This document shows positions 47,555-56,012 of a DNA stretch of 64,000 bases, one piece after another (position 1 is the first letter of the stretch; each line of letters opens with the position of its first letter). The position numbers and the translations under genes were made by a program. The notes beneath the pieces were generated by a model, which worked only from the letters and a program-made list of their open reading frames with translations, was not told where the DNA came from and did not search any database. The stretch is from JBGVSA01 sp049840475 (lineage in GTDB: Bacteria; Pseudomonadota; Gammaproteobacteria; Burkholderiales; Rhodocyclaceae): contig JASGKX010000001.1 in NCBI GenBank assembly GCA_049840475.1, positions 930,001 through 994,000 of the forward strand, given 5' to 3'.

Positions 47555-48028
47555 TTATTTCAGTTCCTGTTTCAGGTTGGCCAACAGTTCGGCATGGACC
47601 TGGGCGTTGATCTCGCGGCGCAGGATGCGCTCGGCGCCGGATACGGCAAGCTGAGCGACCTGATCACGCAGGTCCTCGCGGGCACGTTGCGCAGCGGCAC
47701 CGGCTTCAGCCTCGGCGGCCTGGCGAGCTGCGGTAACGATGCGAGCCGCTTCGGCGCGCGCTTCCTCGAGGACCTGCGCGGCTTGCTTCTCGGCACCGGT
47801 GCGCATGACACCGAGCGATTCGCGTGCGACGCGCATTTCTTCAACGACCTTTTTCTCGGCGTTAGCCAGATCAGTCTTTGCCTTATCTGCCGCCGCAAGC
47901 CCGTCTGCGATTTTCTTGGCACGCTCGTCGAGTGCCTTGGTGATCGGCGGCCACACGAATTTCATCGTGAACCACACGAGCACGAGGAAAACGACCAGCT
48001 GTGCAAACAGCGTTGCGTTCAGATTCAC
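47555..48028 (-). CDS. atpF: ATP synthase F0 b subunit AtpF
   Basis: A 157-residue peripheral-stalk subunit with one N-terminal membrane helix (LFAQLVVFLVLVWFTMKFVW) and a long coiled-coil cytoplasmic part (about 35-150). Length is standard for the b subunit. It precedes atpH by 3 bases. Confidence 0.96.
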   Translation of the reverse strand: MNLNATLFAQLVVFLVLVWFTMKFVWPPITKALDERAKKIADGLAAADKAKTDLANAEKKVVEEMRVARESLGVMRTGAEKQAAQVLEEARAEAARIVTAARQAAEAEAGAAAQRAREDLRDQVAQLAVSGAERILRREINAQVHAELLANLKQELK

Positions 48029-48064
48029 GGCTTTACTCCCGTTTCAAGTTGGAGGGAGGCCGAA

Positions 48065-48316
48065 TCAACCTGCGATCACGAACGGGTTGGCGAAGGCGAA
48101 CAGCATGGCGATACCGACACCGATCAGGAACGCGGCGTCGATCAGGCCGGCCAGCAGGAACATCTTGGTCTGCAGGGCGTTCATCAGCTCAGGCTGACGC
48201 GCAGAGGCTTCCAGGTACTTGCCACCCATCAGGGCGATACCGATACAAGCGCCGATTGCACCCAGACCGATGATCAGACCGCAAGCCAGAGCGACGAGGC
48301 CGAGAACGTTTTCCAT
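48065..48316 (-). CDS. atpE: ATP synthase F0 c subunit AtpE
   Basis: Rotor-ring proteolipid of 83 residues, two helices joined by the polar loop KYLEASARQPEL. The ion-binding carboxylate is Asp60 in LLAGLIDAAFLIGVG. No Na+-type Gln/Glu/Ser set is seen, so it is proton-coupled by inference. The gene has a strong ribosome binding site region upstream (CTAGGAGTTGTC). Confidence 0.96.
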   Translation of the reverse strand: MENVLGLVALACGLIIGLGAIGACIGIALMGGKYLEASARQPELMNALQTKMFLLAGLIDAAFLIGVGIAMLFAFANPFVIAG

Positions 48317-48397
48317 GACAACTCCTAGTTAGTAAAAGTTAAAAGAGTGAAACGCAAAAAATCTGTTGAGGACGCTTATCTGTGTTGTGACGGCCGA

Positions 48398-49282
48398 TCA
48401 GTGGCCTTCGTGTGCTTGTCCGACGTACACGAGGGTCAGCATCATGAAGATGAATGCCTGCAGCGCGACGATCAGGATGTGGAAGATCGCCCATGCGGAG
48501 CCGGCCAGAACCTGGCCAAACCACAGCGCGATGCTGCCGAACTGCCAGCCGGTGAAGGCGGCGCCCATCAGAGCGATCAGCATGAACAGCAATTCACCGG
48601 CGAACATGTTGCCCCACAGCCGCATGCCGTGCGAGACGGTCTTGGCGAGGAATTCGATGATGTTCAGGAGCAGGTTGAACGGAGCCAGGTACCACTTGGC
48701 GCCGAACGGTGCAGACAGCAGCTCATGCACCCAGCCGCCGGCACCCTTGATCTTGACGTTATAGAACAGGCACACCAGCAGCACGCCGATGGACAGGCCG
48801 AAGGTGGCGTTCAGGTCGGCAGTCGGCACGACACGCATGAAAGCGTGCTCCGGATCGCCACCGCCGTTGGCCACGATCGCTTGCCACGCGCGCGGCAGCA
48901 GGTCGAGCGGCAGGAAGTCCATTGAGTTCATCAGGAAGATCCAGACGAACACGGTCAGTGCCAGCGGCGCAACGAACTTGCGTGACTCGGCACTGTGGAT
49001 CAGGCCCTTGGCCTGGTCAGCGACCATTTCAACGAGGATTTCGACGGCGGCCTGGAAGCGGCCCGGAACGCCGGAAGTCGCGCGGCGAGCAGCCAGCCAC
49101 AGGCAGAACACAGTGACGACGCCGAGGAGGATGGAATAGAACAGCGTGTCGATATTGAGCAGACTAAAATCGACGACCGCCTTCTGGGGGTGCCCGGAAG
49201 TGTTCCAGAAAGTCAGGTGGTGAACGATGTATTCACTGGCTGTGGGGGCGTGACCCGCCGCTGCCTCGGTTCCGGTTGCCAT
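48398..49282 (-). CDS. atpB: ATP synthase F0 a subunit AtpB
   Basis: Membrane subunit of 294 residues forming the proton half-channels. Helical segments include LNIDTLFYSILLGVVTVFCL and the conserved LAKTVSHGMRLWGNMFAGEL, which carries the essential arginine. The C-terminal helix has LIVALQAFIFMMLTLVY. Length fits proteobacterial AtpB with a longer N-terminal part. Confidence 0.96.
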   Translation of the reverse strand: MATGTEAAAGHAPTASEYIVHHLTFWNTSGHPQKAVVDFSLLNIDTLFYSILLGVVTVFCLWLAARRATSGVPGRFQAAVEILVEMVADQAKGLIHSAESRKFVAPLALTVFVWIFLMNSMDFLPLDLLPRAWQAIVANGGGDPEHAFMRVVPTADLNATFGLSIGVLLVCLFYNVKIKGAGGWVHELLSAPFGAKWYLAPFNLLLNIIEFLAKTVSHGMRLWGNMFAGELLFMLIALMGAAFTGWQFGSIALWFGQVLAGSAWAIFHILIVALQAFIFMMLTLVYVGQAHEGH

Positions 49283-49283
49283 A

Positions 49284-49625
49284 TCAGGATTTCACCAATA
49301 AGCCAAAAAAATTCGCCTGCAGCGTGACCACGAGACCAATCACCACTGCACCCCAGTGCACTCCGGAATACAGGACGTGCGCTGCAGCAAGTATTCCTAT
49401 CGCCGAAGCGATCTTTATTGCCTCGCCCACGAAAAACGCAGACACATGCGAGGCTCCGGGGGTCCGCGCCGTGCGCGACAACCTCCAGGCAAACAGCAGA
49501 CTCGGGATCAGGCAAGCACAGCCGCCGATAAGGGCGGAAATCGCGCCACGCGTGCCGAAAAACATTGCGCCGAGTGCGACGCTCACCAGAGCCGCCCCAA
49601 ACTGAAGCAGGACAACTTTGTACAT
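49284..49625 (-). CDS. atpI: ATP synthase subunit I (AtpI)
   Basis: A 113-residue protein with four short membrane helices, beginning MYKVVLLQFGAALVSVALGA; ISALIGGCACLIPSLLFAWR and GAVVIGLVVTLQANFFGLL are typical AtpI segments. It helps c-ring assembly in other bacteria. It is the promoter-proximal gene of the atp operon, one base before atpB. Confidence 0.88.
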   Translation of the reverse strand: MYKVVLLQFGAALVSVALGAMFFGTRGAISALIGGCACLIPSLLFAWRLSRTARTPGASHVSAFFVGEAIKIASAIGILAAAHVLYSGVHWGAVVIGLVVTLQANFFGLLVKS

Positions 49626-49670
49626 GCGTTGCGAAGATATGTGGCGGAATGCCGTCCGAAAAACCGCAGA

Positions 49671-49699
49671 ATATTAGGGGTTTAGCTGAGCCTCGTCAA
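49671..49699 (-). promoter_or_regulatory. Probable sigma-70 promoter of the atp operon
   Basis: On the minus strand TTGACG and TAATAT are separated by 17 bases, close to consensus, about 45 bases upstream of the atpI start. No competing pair is seen in the leader. Confidence 0.65.
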
Positions 49700-49957
49700 T
49701 GATTGTTACATTGACGCGAAACATCTTCCATGCAACGCATAACGACGCCAAAACCAACCTCTCGCAGAGGCAACGCCCCGTTTTGGAGCATGCATCCGAA
49801 CCGCATATCAGACAGGTTTGGGAATTCGCCGGAAACTCGGCTGTGCGCGCATCATACGTTGGAAAAATCTGACGCCATTTGTGTCCTGTACCATTGCGAA
49901 CGGTCCAGCTTAGAACTATTCCGCGGCGCAATATTGGTTTAAGACAAATAATCACGC
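49700..49957. other. Intergenic region between atpI and the acyltransferase gene
   Basis: Together with the atp promoter, 332 bases separate the two divergent genes. Nothing coding is supported here. The plus-strand promoter of the next gene must lie in this stretch but no clear match was chosen. Confidence 0.4.
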
Positions 49958-51847
49958 ATGAATGTATACAAGCCCGGCTCCAAGAGTCTATTGAGTCAGC
50001 GCCGCTTCGGCCCGCTGTTCCTCACCCAATTCATGGGGGCCTTCAACGACAACGTTTTCAAGAACGCGCTCGTTCTGCTGATCACGTTCCACGGCAGTGT
50101 TGTATTGGGGTTGGCGCCAGCCGTGATGGTCCAGCTTGCAGCCGGTTTGTTCGTGTTGCCTTTCTTCCTGCTATCAGGGACGGCCGGGCAATTGGCGGAC
50201 AAGTACGAAAAGACTTTTCTCATCCGGATCATCAAGGCGGTCGAGATTGGCATCGCCGCGTTAGCCACCGCAGGCTTCGTCGCGCAACACGTTGAATTGT
50301 TGCTTGGTGCGCTTTTCCTGATGGGCGTGCATTCGACGATGTTCGGCCCGCTCAAGTACTCGATCCTGCCACAGCATCTGTACCCCGAAGAGCTGGTAGC
50401 TGGCAATGCGTGGATCGAGGCCGGTACGTTCGTGGCGATCCTGGCCGGTTCGGTGGCTGCCGGCGTGCTGATGGCGATCCAACAGTCGGGCCCGCTCCTG
50501 GCCGGCATTACCTGTATCGCCGTGGCCGTCGTCGGTTATCTCGCCAGCTGGAGGATTCCTTCTGCGCCCGCAGCAGCACCCGAGCTGCGCGTCAATTTGA
50601 ATCCGCTCTCCGAGAGCATCCGCAATATCGCTTTGGCGCGCGGCAACCGTACGGTATTCCTGTCGTTGCTGGGCATTTCGTGGTTCTGGTTCTTCGGTGC
50701 CCTGTTCCTGTCGCAATTCCCCCCGTATGTGAAAGACGTGCTGGGCGGCGACGAGTTGATGGCGACTGCGTTGCTGGGCACGTTCATCGTGGGAATCGCC
50801 CTCGGCTCATTTCTGTGCGAACGCCTTTCAGGGCGCCGCGTCGAGCTCGGCCTCGTGCCACTCGGATCGATCGGTCTGACCCTGTTCGGTATCGATCTAT
50901 GGTGGGCCAGCCCATCCGTCGCGGCCCACGCAGTTACGCTGGGCTCTTTTGTGGCTCAGCCGAGTAGCTGGCACATCATCTTTGCACTGGTCATGCTGGG
51001 CGTATCGGGCGGCTTCTTTACCGTTCCCCTCTACGCCATGATCCAGGAGCGCTCAGCGCCCGCGCTGCGAAGCCGCATCGTCGCTGCTAACAACGTCATC
51101 AATGCCGGCTTCATGGTGGTCTCGGCGCTGCTGGCTGGTGTCGGTCTGCAACTTGGTCTGTCGATCACCGAACTCTTCTTGCTGGCGGCGATCCTGAATG
51201 CCGCCGTGGCGCTCTACATCTACCTGCTGATGCCGGAATTCCTCATGCGGCTGGTGGTGTGGTTCCTGATCCGGGTGATGTACCGCGTACGCGTGGACGG
51301 AATCGACCATATCCCGCACGAAGGGCCCGCCCTCATCGTGTGCAATCACGTGAGCTTCGTCGATGCGCTCGTCATCATCGCCGCCAGCCGGCGGCCGGTG
51401 CGGTTTGTGATGGACCATGCGATCTTCCGTCTGCCGATCCTCAATTTCGTGTTCCGGCAGAACCGCGCGATCCCCATCGCACCGGCACGCGAGAGCCGCG
51501 AGGTGCTCAACGGGGCCTATGACGAGATCGCAGCTGCGCTGGCTGAAGGAGACGTGGTAGGAATATTCCCCGAGGGACGCATAACCGACTCCGGAGAGAT
51601 CACGGCATTCAAGGGTGGCACCTCGCGCATCCTCGAGCGCAGTCCGGTTCCGGTGGTGCCGATGGCCCTGCGCGGCCTGTGGGGTAGTTTCTTCTCCCGC
51701 AAGGGCGGCCCCGCAATGAGCAAGCCTTTCCGTCGCGGCATGTTCAATCGCATTGAACTCGTGGTCGGCTCGCCTATCGCGCCGGAAGATGCCACGCCGC
51801 TCGCCCTCCAGACCGCGGTGAGCCAACTGCGCGGCGACTGGCGCTGA
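49958..51847 (+). CDS. MFS-type lysophospholipid transporter fused to PlsC acyltransferase
   Basis: A 629-residue two-domain membrane protein. Residues 1-425 form an MFS module resembling LplT (FGPLFLTQFMGAFNDNVFKN, GTAGQLADKYEKTFLIRIIK). Residues about 440-629 form a PlsC glycerolipid acyltransferase with the catalytic CNHVSFVDAL (NHx4D) and FPEGRITDSGE motifs. Such fusions probably flip lysophospholipids inward and re-acylate them. The third, acyl-ACP synthetase module found in Aas-type fusions is absent. A hairpin terminator follows. Confidence 0.87.
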   Translation: MNVYKPGSKSLLSQRRFGPLFLTQFMGAFNDNVFKNALVLLITFHGSVVLGLAPAVMVQLAAGLFVLPFFLLSGTAGQLADKYEKTFLIRIIKAVEIGIAALATAGFVAQHVELLLGALFLMGVHSTMFGPLKYSILPQHLYPEELVAGNAWIEAGTFVAILAGSVAAGVLMAIQQSGPLLAGITCIAVAVVGYLASWRIPSAPAAAPELRVNLNPLSESIRNIALARGNRTVFLSLLGISWFWFFGALFLSQFPPYVKDVLGGDELMATALLGTFIVGIALGSFLCERLSGRRVELGLVPLGSIGLTLFGIDLWWASPSVAAHAVTLGSFVAQPSSWHIIFALVMLGVSGGFFTVPLYAMIQERSAPALRSRIVAANNVINAGFMVVSALLAGVGLQLGLSITELFLLAAILNAAVALYIYLLMPEFLMRLVVWFLIRVMYRVRVDGIDHIPHEGPALIVCNHVSFVDALVIIAASRRPVRFVMDHAIFRLPILNFVFRQNRAIPIAPARESREVLNGAYDEIAAALAEGDVVGIFPEGRITDSGEITAFKGGTSRILERSPVPVVPMALRGLWGSFFSRKGGPAMSKPFRRGMFNRIELVVGSPIAPEDATPLALQTAVSQLRGDWR

Positions 51848-51925
51848 AGCAGCAGCAGCGTCGCTCGATCGGCGCCGCGAGGTGAAGCACATAGCCAAAC
51901 CTTTGCCCGAGGAATGAGGGCGCAA

Positions 51926-51964
51926 CAAAAACGGGTGGTCTCTTGCGAGAGCCACCCGTTTCCG
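51926..51964. terminator. Bidirectional terminator between convergent genes
   Basis: AACGGGTGG and CCACCCGTT arms with a short CTC/GAG extension and TTGC loop, flanked by A and T runs, lie between the acyltransferase stop and the stop of the carbohydrate-binding gene. Confidence 0.75.
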
Positions 51965-51993
51965 TTGCCCGGTTCAGTGCAAGCCGCGCGTCG

Positions 51994-52521
51994 CTACAAC
52001 GTACTGAGCTTGATCACATCAAGGTTGGCCGAACCACTGGCGCCCCCTTCGCCACCAAGGTTGGTAATGCGCAGCACGTGCGTGCCCTTGGTGAGCGCAA
52101 CCATCGCGGCTTTGCCATCGGCGCCGACAATGACCATGTCCTTCCACTCAGCTTCCGCGCGCCCGAAGCCGCCCGTGGTCGGCAAGGTCACCTTGGCGAA
52201 TGCGTCATTCGGCACCTTGCCGTCGATCTGCACTTCGCGGAATACATTCCACTTGCGACCACCGGCATAACGCAGGGACACAGCGTAGTTGCCGTCTGCC
52301 GGCACGTCGATTTTCCACTCCAGCCAATGCCCTTCGTTGTCGAAGTTCATGAGCGCTGCACCACCGGAAGTGGCCGGGCGGTCAGTCACCTTGGCAACGT
52401 TGCCGCCGCCCTGGGCATTGAAACTTTCCGCCTCGATCAGTACATCGGCAGCCAGTGCAGTTGCGGAAAAGGCCAGCCCCGCAGCGACAAGCGCCATGAA
52501 TCGGGTGGTTTTTCTTAACAT
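51994..52521 (-). CDS. Secreted carbohydrate-binding module protein (CBM6/35-like)
   Basis: A 175-residue protein: a signal peptide (residues 1-25, ending FSATALAA) and then a single beta-sandwich like CBM6/CBM35 (VLIEAESFNAQGGGNVAKV, NEGHWLEWKIDVPADGNYAV, GTHVLRITNLGGEGG, NLDVIKLSTL). No catalytic domain accompanies it. It may bind a glycan of host, envelope or self; the target is unknown. It is read towards the terminator. Confidence 0.75.
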   Translation of the reverse strand: MLRKTTRFMALVAAGLAFSATALAADVLIEAESFNAQGGGNVAKVTDRPATSGGAALMNFDNEGHWLEWKIDVPADGNYAVSLRYAGGRKWNVFREVQIDGKVPNDAFAKVTLPTTGGFGRAEAEWKDMVIVGADGKAAMVALTKGTHVLRITNLGGEGGASGSANLDVIKLSTL

Positions 52522-52645
52522 GTGTTGTCCTCCTTTGTCCTAGACCACATAAACGTCGAGCACGGCGCGAACTGGCCGCTTCCTCCGCTCGACGGTGCTG
52601 TGACACGCCAAAAGCAAGACTGTTCCCCACAAATGAAATTGGCGT

Positions 52646-53323
52646 TCAGTGCAATGCGCCGAATACCTTGCGAGCTGCGCTCGTGGCGGCCTGCGCTGGA
52701 TTGGCACGGATGGCGCGCTCCTGCTCGCCAATGCTCTTGTAGAGCGCGTCGAGTGCGCTACGCGTCACGTACTGCTCGACACTTGCGTCTTCCTGTTTGA
52801 TCAACCCGAACGCGGCGCCCTGCCCTGCGAGCTGGTTGTACTTGGCGGCCAATCCCACGCGTGCTGTCGCCTTCGAAACGACGGGGAGGAATCTCTCCGT
52901 GAGCGGCTGCATGGTCTTGCTGCGGAAGTACTGCGTAACCGAATCGTCGCCGCCAGTGAGAATGCCCTTGGCATCCTGCACCGTCATTTGCTTTACGGCA
53001 TCGGTGAGCAATGGCTTGGCTTCTGCCACCGCGCTTTCAGCCGCACGATTGATGGCCACCGACAGTTCGTCGAGTTCCGGTCCCTTGCCCATTGCGCGCA
53101 GCATGGGCTCAGCGCGCTTGAGCGCCGAGGGTAGCGGAATCTTCACCGACGGATTAGCGAGGAAGCCATCCTTCGCACCCAGCGTGCCGACGGCGGCAGT
53201 CGCGCCCTGAAGCAGGGTATCGCGCAGCCCGGCGGTGGCATCGGTACTGGATATTGCGTCGAGCAAGCCAGCCAGGGCGACGGTGGGTACGAACAGAAGC
53301 GGAAGGAGTTTGAGGCGTTTCAT
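52646..53323 (-). CDS. DUF4197 exported protein
   Basis: A 225-residue protein with a signal peptide (MKRLKLLPLLFVPTVALAG) and a helical DUF4197 domain: KDGFLANPSVKIPLPSALKR, QDAKGILTGGDDSVTQYFR, and LDALYKSIGEQERAIRANP are family landmarks. Function is unknown in the family. It is monocistronic as far as can be seen. Confidence 0.87.
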   Translation of the reverse strand: MKRLKLLPLLFVPTVALAGLLDAISSTDATAGLRDTLLQGATAAVGTLGAKDGFLANPSVKIPLPSALKRAEPMLRAMGKGPELDELSVAINRAAESAVAEAKPLLTDAVKQMTVQDAKGILTGGDDSVTQYFRSKTMQPLTERFLPVVSKATARVGLAAKYNQLAGQGAAFGLIKQEDASVEQYVTRSALDALYKSIGEQERAIRANPAQAATSAARKVFGALH

Positions 53324-53389
53324 GATGGCTCTCCGGCCAAATCGAAGCGGCCATCTTACTGCGCGACGGGGACAATGTTTGGCGCGGCG

Positions 53390-53722
53390 TCAGTCTGCTG
53401 CGGCGGGCAGATGAATGGCAAGCCACACCGTTTCTGCTTCGGTGGACGCTACCCGGTGTCTGCAATGCGCCGGGATCAGCAGCGAATCGCCGGCTTCGAG
53501 CCGGTACGAGCCATCTTCGAATTCCAGTACGGCACCACCCTGAATGAGTGTTACCCACTCATCGCCGGGTTGGTCGTACCAGAAACCGGGCGGACTGGCG
53601 TGGCGGTGCGAGACGATGCGTTCAATGGCGACGCCGTGCGAGGCGAACAGCGACTGGAAATTCTCTTCCGCACCCGGAGACGGCAATACATGCGTCAAAC
53701 GCAGGAGCGGCGGCATCGCCAT
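53390..53722 (-). CDS. Cupin-domain protein
   Basis: A 110-residue single cupin barrel: GDEWVTLIQGGAVLEFEDG (motif 1 region) and GDSLLIPAHCRHRVASTEA (motif 2) carry likely metal ligands (Glu, His). Function cannot be specified. It is 10 bases after parB, so it may be transcribed with the parAB genes, although a separate role is likely. Start 53722 (MAMPPLLRL) is preferred to the upstream extension into parB. Confidence 0.8.
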   Translation of the reverse strand: MAMPPLLRLTHVLPSPGAEENFQSLFASHGVAIERIVSHRHASPPGFWYDQPGDEWVTLIQGGAVLEFEDGSYRLEAGDSLLIPAHCRHRVASTEAETVWLAIHLPAAAD

Positions 53723-53732
53723 GGTGGTTTTC

Positions 53733-54587
53733 TCAGCGGATGCGTTCGAGCAGGCCGTCGAGCTGGTCAAGGTTGCCAAACTCGATGCTCAGCGAACCGG
53801 CACCCTTCTTGTTGGCCTTGATCTTCACCGTCGCGCCGAGGCGGTCGGCAAGCTCTTCTTCAAGGCGCAGAACGTCGCGGCTGGCCTCATGACGCTTGAA
53901 TGACTTCTCATCCTTCGGCTTGAGCAGACTGCTGACCAGTTTTTCCGCCTCGCGCACCGAAAGCCGCTTGGCGACGATCTGGTTGGCCACCATGATCTGG
54001 TCCGCACCGGCCAGCGCCAGCAACGCACGGGCGTGGCCCATTTCGATGTCGCCAGCCATGAGCAGTTCACGCACCGGCTCGGGCAATTGCAGCAAGCGCA
54101 GCAGATTCGAAGTTGCCGGCCGGGAGCGCCCTACGGCATCGGCAGCCTGCTGGTGAGTCATGCCGAATTCGTCGATGAGGCGCTGGATACCGGTAGCCTC
54201 TTCGAGCGGATTGAGGTCTTCACGCTGAATGTTCTCGATCAGCGACATCGCCAGCGCGGCTTCATCCGGAATCTCGCGGATGATGACCGGCACTTCGGTC
54301 AGCTCGGCCAGTTGCGACGCGCGCCAACGACGCTCACCAGCAATGATCTCGTGACGCCCTGCGCCAATCGGACGCACGATGATCGGCTGCATCAGACCTT
54401 GGGCACGGATCGATGCGGCCAGTTCTTCGAGACTGCCAGCATCCATGCGCGTACGCGGTTGATACTTGCCCGGCTGCAGCGCGTCGACCGGCAGGGTGGA
54501 CAGGTTGCCACTATCGGCCGGCAGGGTGTCGCCGCCCAACAGGGCTTCGAGGCCGCGACCAAGGCCTTTTTTCTTGGGTGTACTCAT
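53733..54587 (-). CDS. parB: Chromosome partitioning protein ParB
   Basis: A 284-residue CTPase and parS-binding protein. It begins MSTPKKKGLGRGLEALLGG. The ParB/Srx domain has ERRWRASQLAELTEVPVII and MSLIENIQREDLNPLEEA, followed by a helix-turn-helix (TGIQRLIDEFGMTHQQAADA, VGRSRPATSNLLRLLQLP) and a C-terminal dimer region. It acts with ParA in chromosome segregation. No parS-like 16-mer was noticed within this window. Confidence 0.96.
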   Translation of the reverse strand: MSTPKKKGLGRGLEALLGGDTLPADSGNLSTLPVDALQPGKYQPRTRMDAGSLEELAASIRAQGLMQPIIVRPIGAGRHEIIAGERRWRASQLAELTEVPVIIREIPDEAALAMSLIENIQREDLNPLEEATGIQRLIDEFGMTHQQAADAVGRSRPATSNLLRLLQLPEPVRELLMAGDIEMGHARALLALAGADQIMVANQIVAKRLSVREAEKLVSSLLKPKDEKSFKRHEASRDVLRLEEELADRLGATVKIKANKKGAGSLSIEFGNLDQLDGLLERIR

Positions 54588-54615
54588 GAGCGGAATCCGG
54601 TTGTACAGCGCGGCG

Positions 54616-55386
54616 CTATAGCGCGACCACGCGGCCGATCATTTCTTCGGCAAAGGCGAGATAAGCCTGTGAGCCCTTGGCGGCCTTGTCGAACACCACG
54701 CCGGGCATGCCATGGCTGGGCGCTTCGGCCAGACGCACGTTGCGCGGAATGATGGCACGGAACACCTTGTCGCCGAAATGCGATTCGAGCTGCGCCGAAA
54801 CCTGCTGCGACAGCGTGCTGCGCGGATCGAACATGACACGCAACAGCCCGATGATCTTCAGATCGCGATTGAGCTTGGCGTGCACCTGCTTGATGGTGTT
54901 GACCAGATCCGAGAGGCCTTCAAGCGCGTAGTACTCGCACTGCATGGGAATGATCACGCCATGCGCGCCGCACAGGCCATTGAGCGTGAGCATCGACAGG
55001 CTCGGGGGGCAGTCGATAAGGACGAAGTCATACTCTTCGTCCACCGTCGCAAGCGCATCCTTGAGCCGCCGTTCGCGGTTTTCCAGCTCGACCATTTCAA
55101 CTTCGGCACCGGCCAGATCACGATTGGAGGGCAGCACGTCGTAGCCGCCGGTCTCCGAACGTTGGCGGACGTCCTGCAACGTGTTGAGGCCAACCAGGAC
55201 GTGATACACGGTCGCGGGTGCGGCGCGCTTGTCGACGCCCGAACCCATGGTGGCGTTGCCTTGCGGATCGAGGTCGACCAGCAGAACGCGCTGCCCGTGG
55301 GCGGCCAATGCTGCGGAAAGATTAACGGTGGTGGTCGTCTTGCCTACGCCGCCCTTCTGGTTGGCGACTGCGAAAATGCGAGCCAT
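54616..55386 (-). CDS. parA: Chromosome partitioning ATPase ParA (Soj)
   Basis: A 256-residue deviant Walker ATPase: AVANQKGGVGKTTTTVNLSA (signature Lys in KGGVGKT), DFVLIDCPPSLSMLTLNGL (Walker B) and later MQCEYYALEGLSDLVNTI. Length fits chromosomal ParA. It lies 28 bases before parB and directly after rsmG, the usual order mnmG-rsmG-parA-parB next to the replication origin. Confidence 0.97.
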   Translation of the reverse strand: MARIFAVANQKGGVGKTTTTVNLSAALAAHGQRVLLVDLDPQGNATMGSGVDKRAAPATVYHVLVGLNTLQDVRQRSETGGYDVLPSNRDLAGAEVEMVELENRERRLKDALATVDEEYDFVLIDCPPSLSMLTLNGLCGAHGVIIPMQCEYYALEGLSDLVNTIKQVHAKLNRDLKIIGLLRVMFDPRSTLSQQVSAQLESHFGDKVFRAIIPRNVRLAEAPSHGMPGVVFDKAAKGSQAYLAFAEEMIGRVVAL

Positions 55387-55387
55387 G

Positions 55388-56012
55388 TCAGTCCCTGCGA
55401 ATGACGATGAGATGCCGTTCTACATCCACGCCCTTTACTGCCAGCGGGATGCTCTCGGCCACGCGCACACCCCCCGGCAAGCGCGCGATTTCGTCGGAAG
55501 GATACACGCCTTTCATGGCCAGCCATTTGCCCTGCCGTGCGAGCAGATGTTCGGTCCACGCGATGAAATCGGCCAATTCGGCAAAAGCTCGCGAGGTGAT
55601 GGCGTCGAATGGCGCTTCCGGTTGCCACTTCTCGACGCGCGTGTGATGCACCTTGACGTTGGCAAGCCCTAACTGGCCCGCTGCCTGGCGCATGAAGACG
55701 CATTTCTTGTCAACAGTATCAACCAGTTCGACCTGCAGTTCGGGCCGACAGATCGCCAGCACCAGGCCCGGCAATCCGGCGCCCGCGCCGATGTCCGCCA
55801 GGCGTGTCACATCGACGTGCGGCAACAACGTGAGCGAATCAGCGATATGCAGGTCAATGGCCTGCGCTTCGTCGCGAATGGCGGTCAGGTTGTAGAACCT
55901 TGTTCCACTTGAGGATGAGCGCCACGTAGGCGAGCAGCTTGTCGCGGATTTCGCGCGGCAGGTCGAGCCCGAGCGCCTCAACGCGCTCATCAAGTCGGCG
56001 CGCGGCGCTCAT
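55388..56012 (-). CDS. rsmG: 16S rRNA (guanine527-N7)-methyltransferase RsmG (frameshifted as sequenced)
   Basis: SAM-dependent methyltransferase acting on 16S rRNA G527. The start at 56012 overlaps the mnmG stop (ATGA). The first 38 codons run in frame (LDLPREIRDKLLAYVALILK after translation), then the frame is lost, while NLTAIRDEAQAIDLHIADSL and the SAM motif ADIGAGAGLPGLVLA continue in another frame. Removing one base at 55892-55898 (GTAGAAC to GTAGAC) restores KWNKVYNLTAIRDE and a 207-residue protein of normal length. Probably a sequencing error. Confidence 0.9.

Noticed and set aside
49730..49942. A small plus-strand frame upstream of the acyltransferase gene
   Set aside because: No ribosome binding site or similarity; the stretch lies in the divergent promoter region of the atp operon.
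9148..55898. Programmed ribosomal frameshifting at the seven shared sites
   Set aside because: No slippery homopolymer or downstream pseudoknot is seen, the heptamer lies on either strand relative to the gene, and families such as AtpG, RsmG and UppP are not known to use it.
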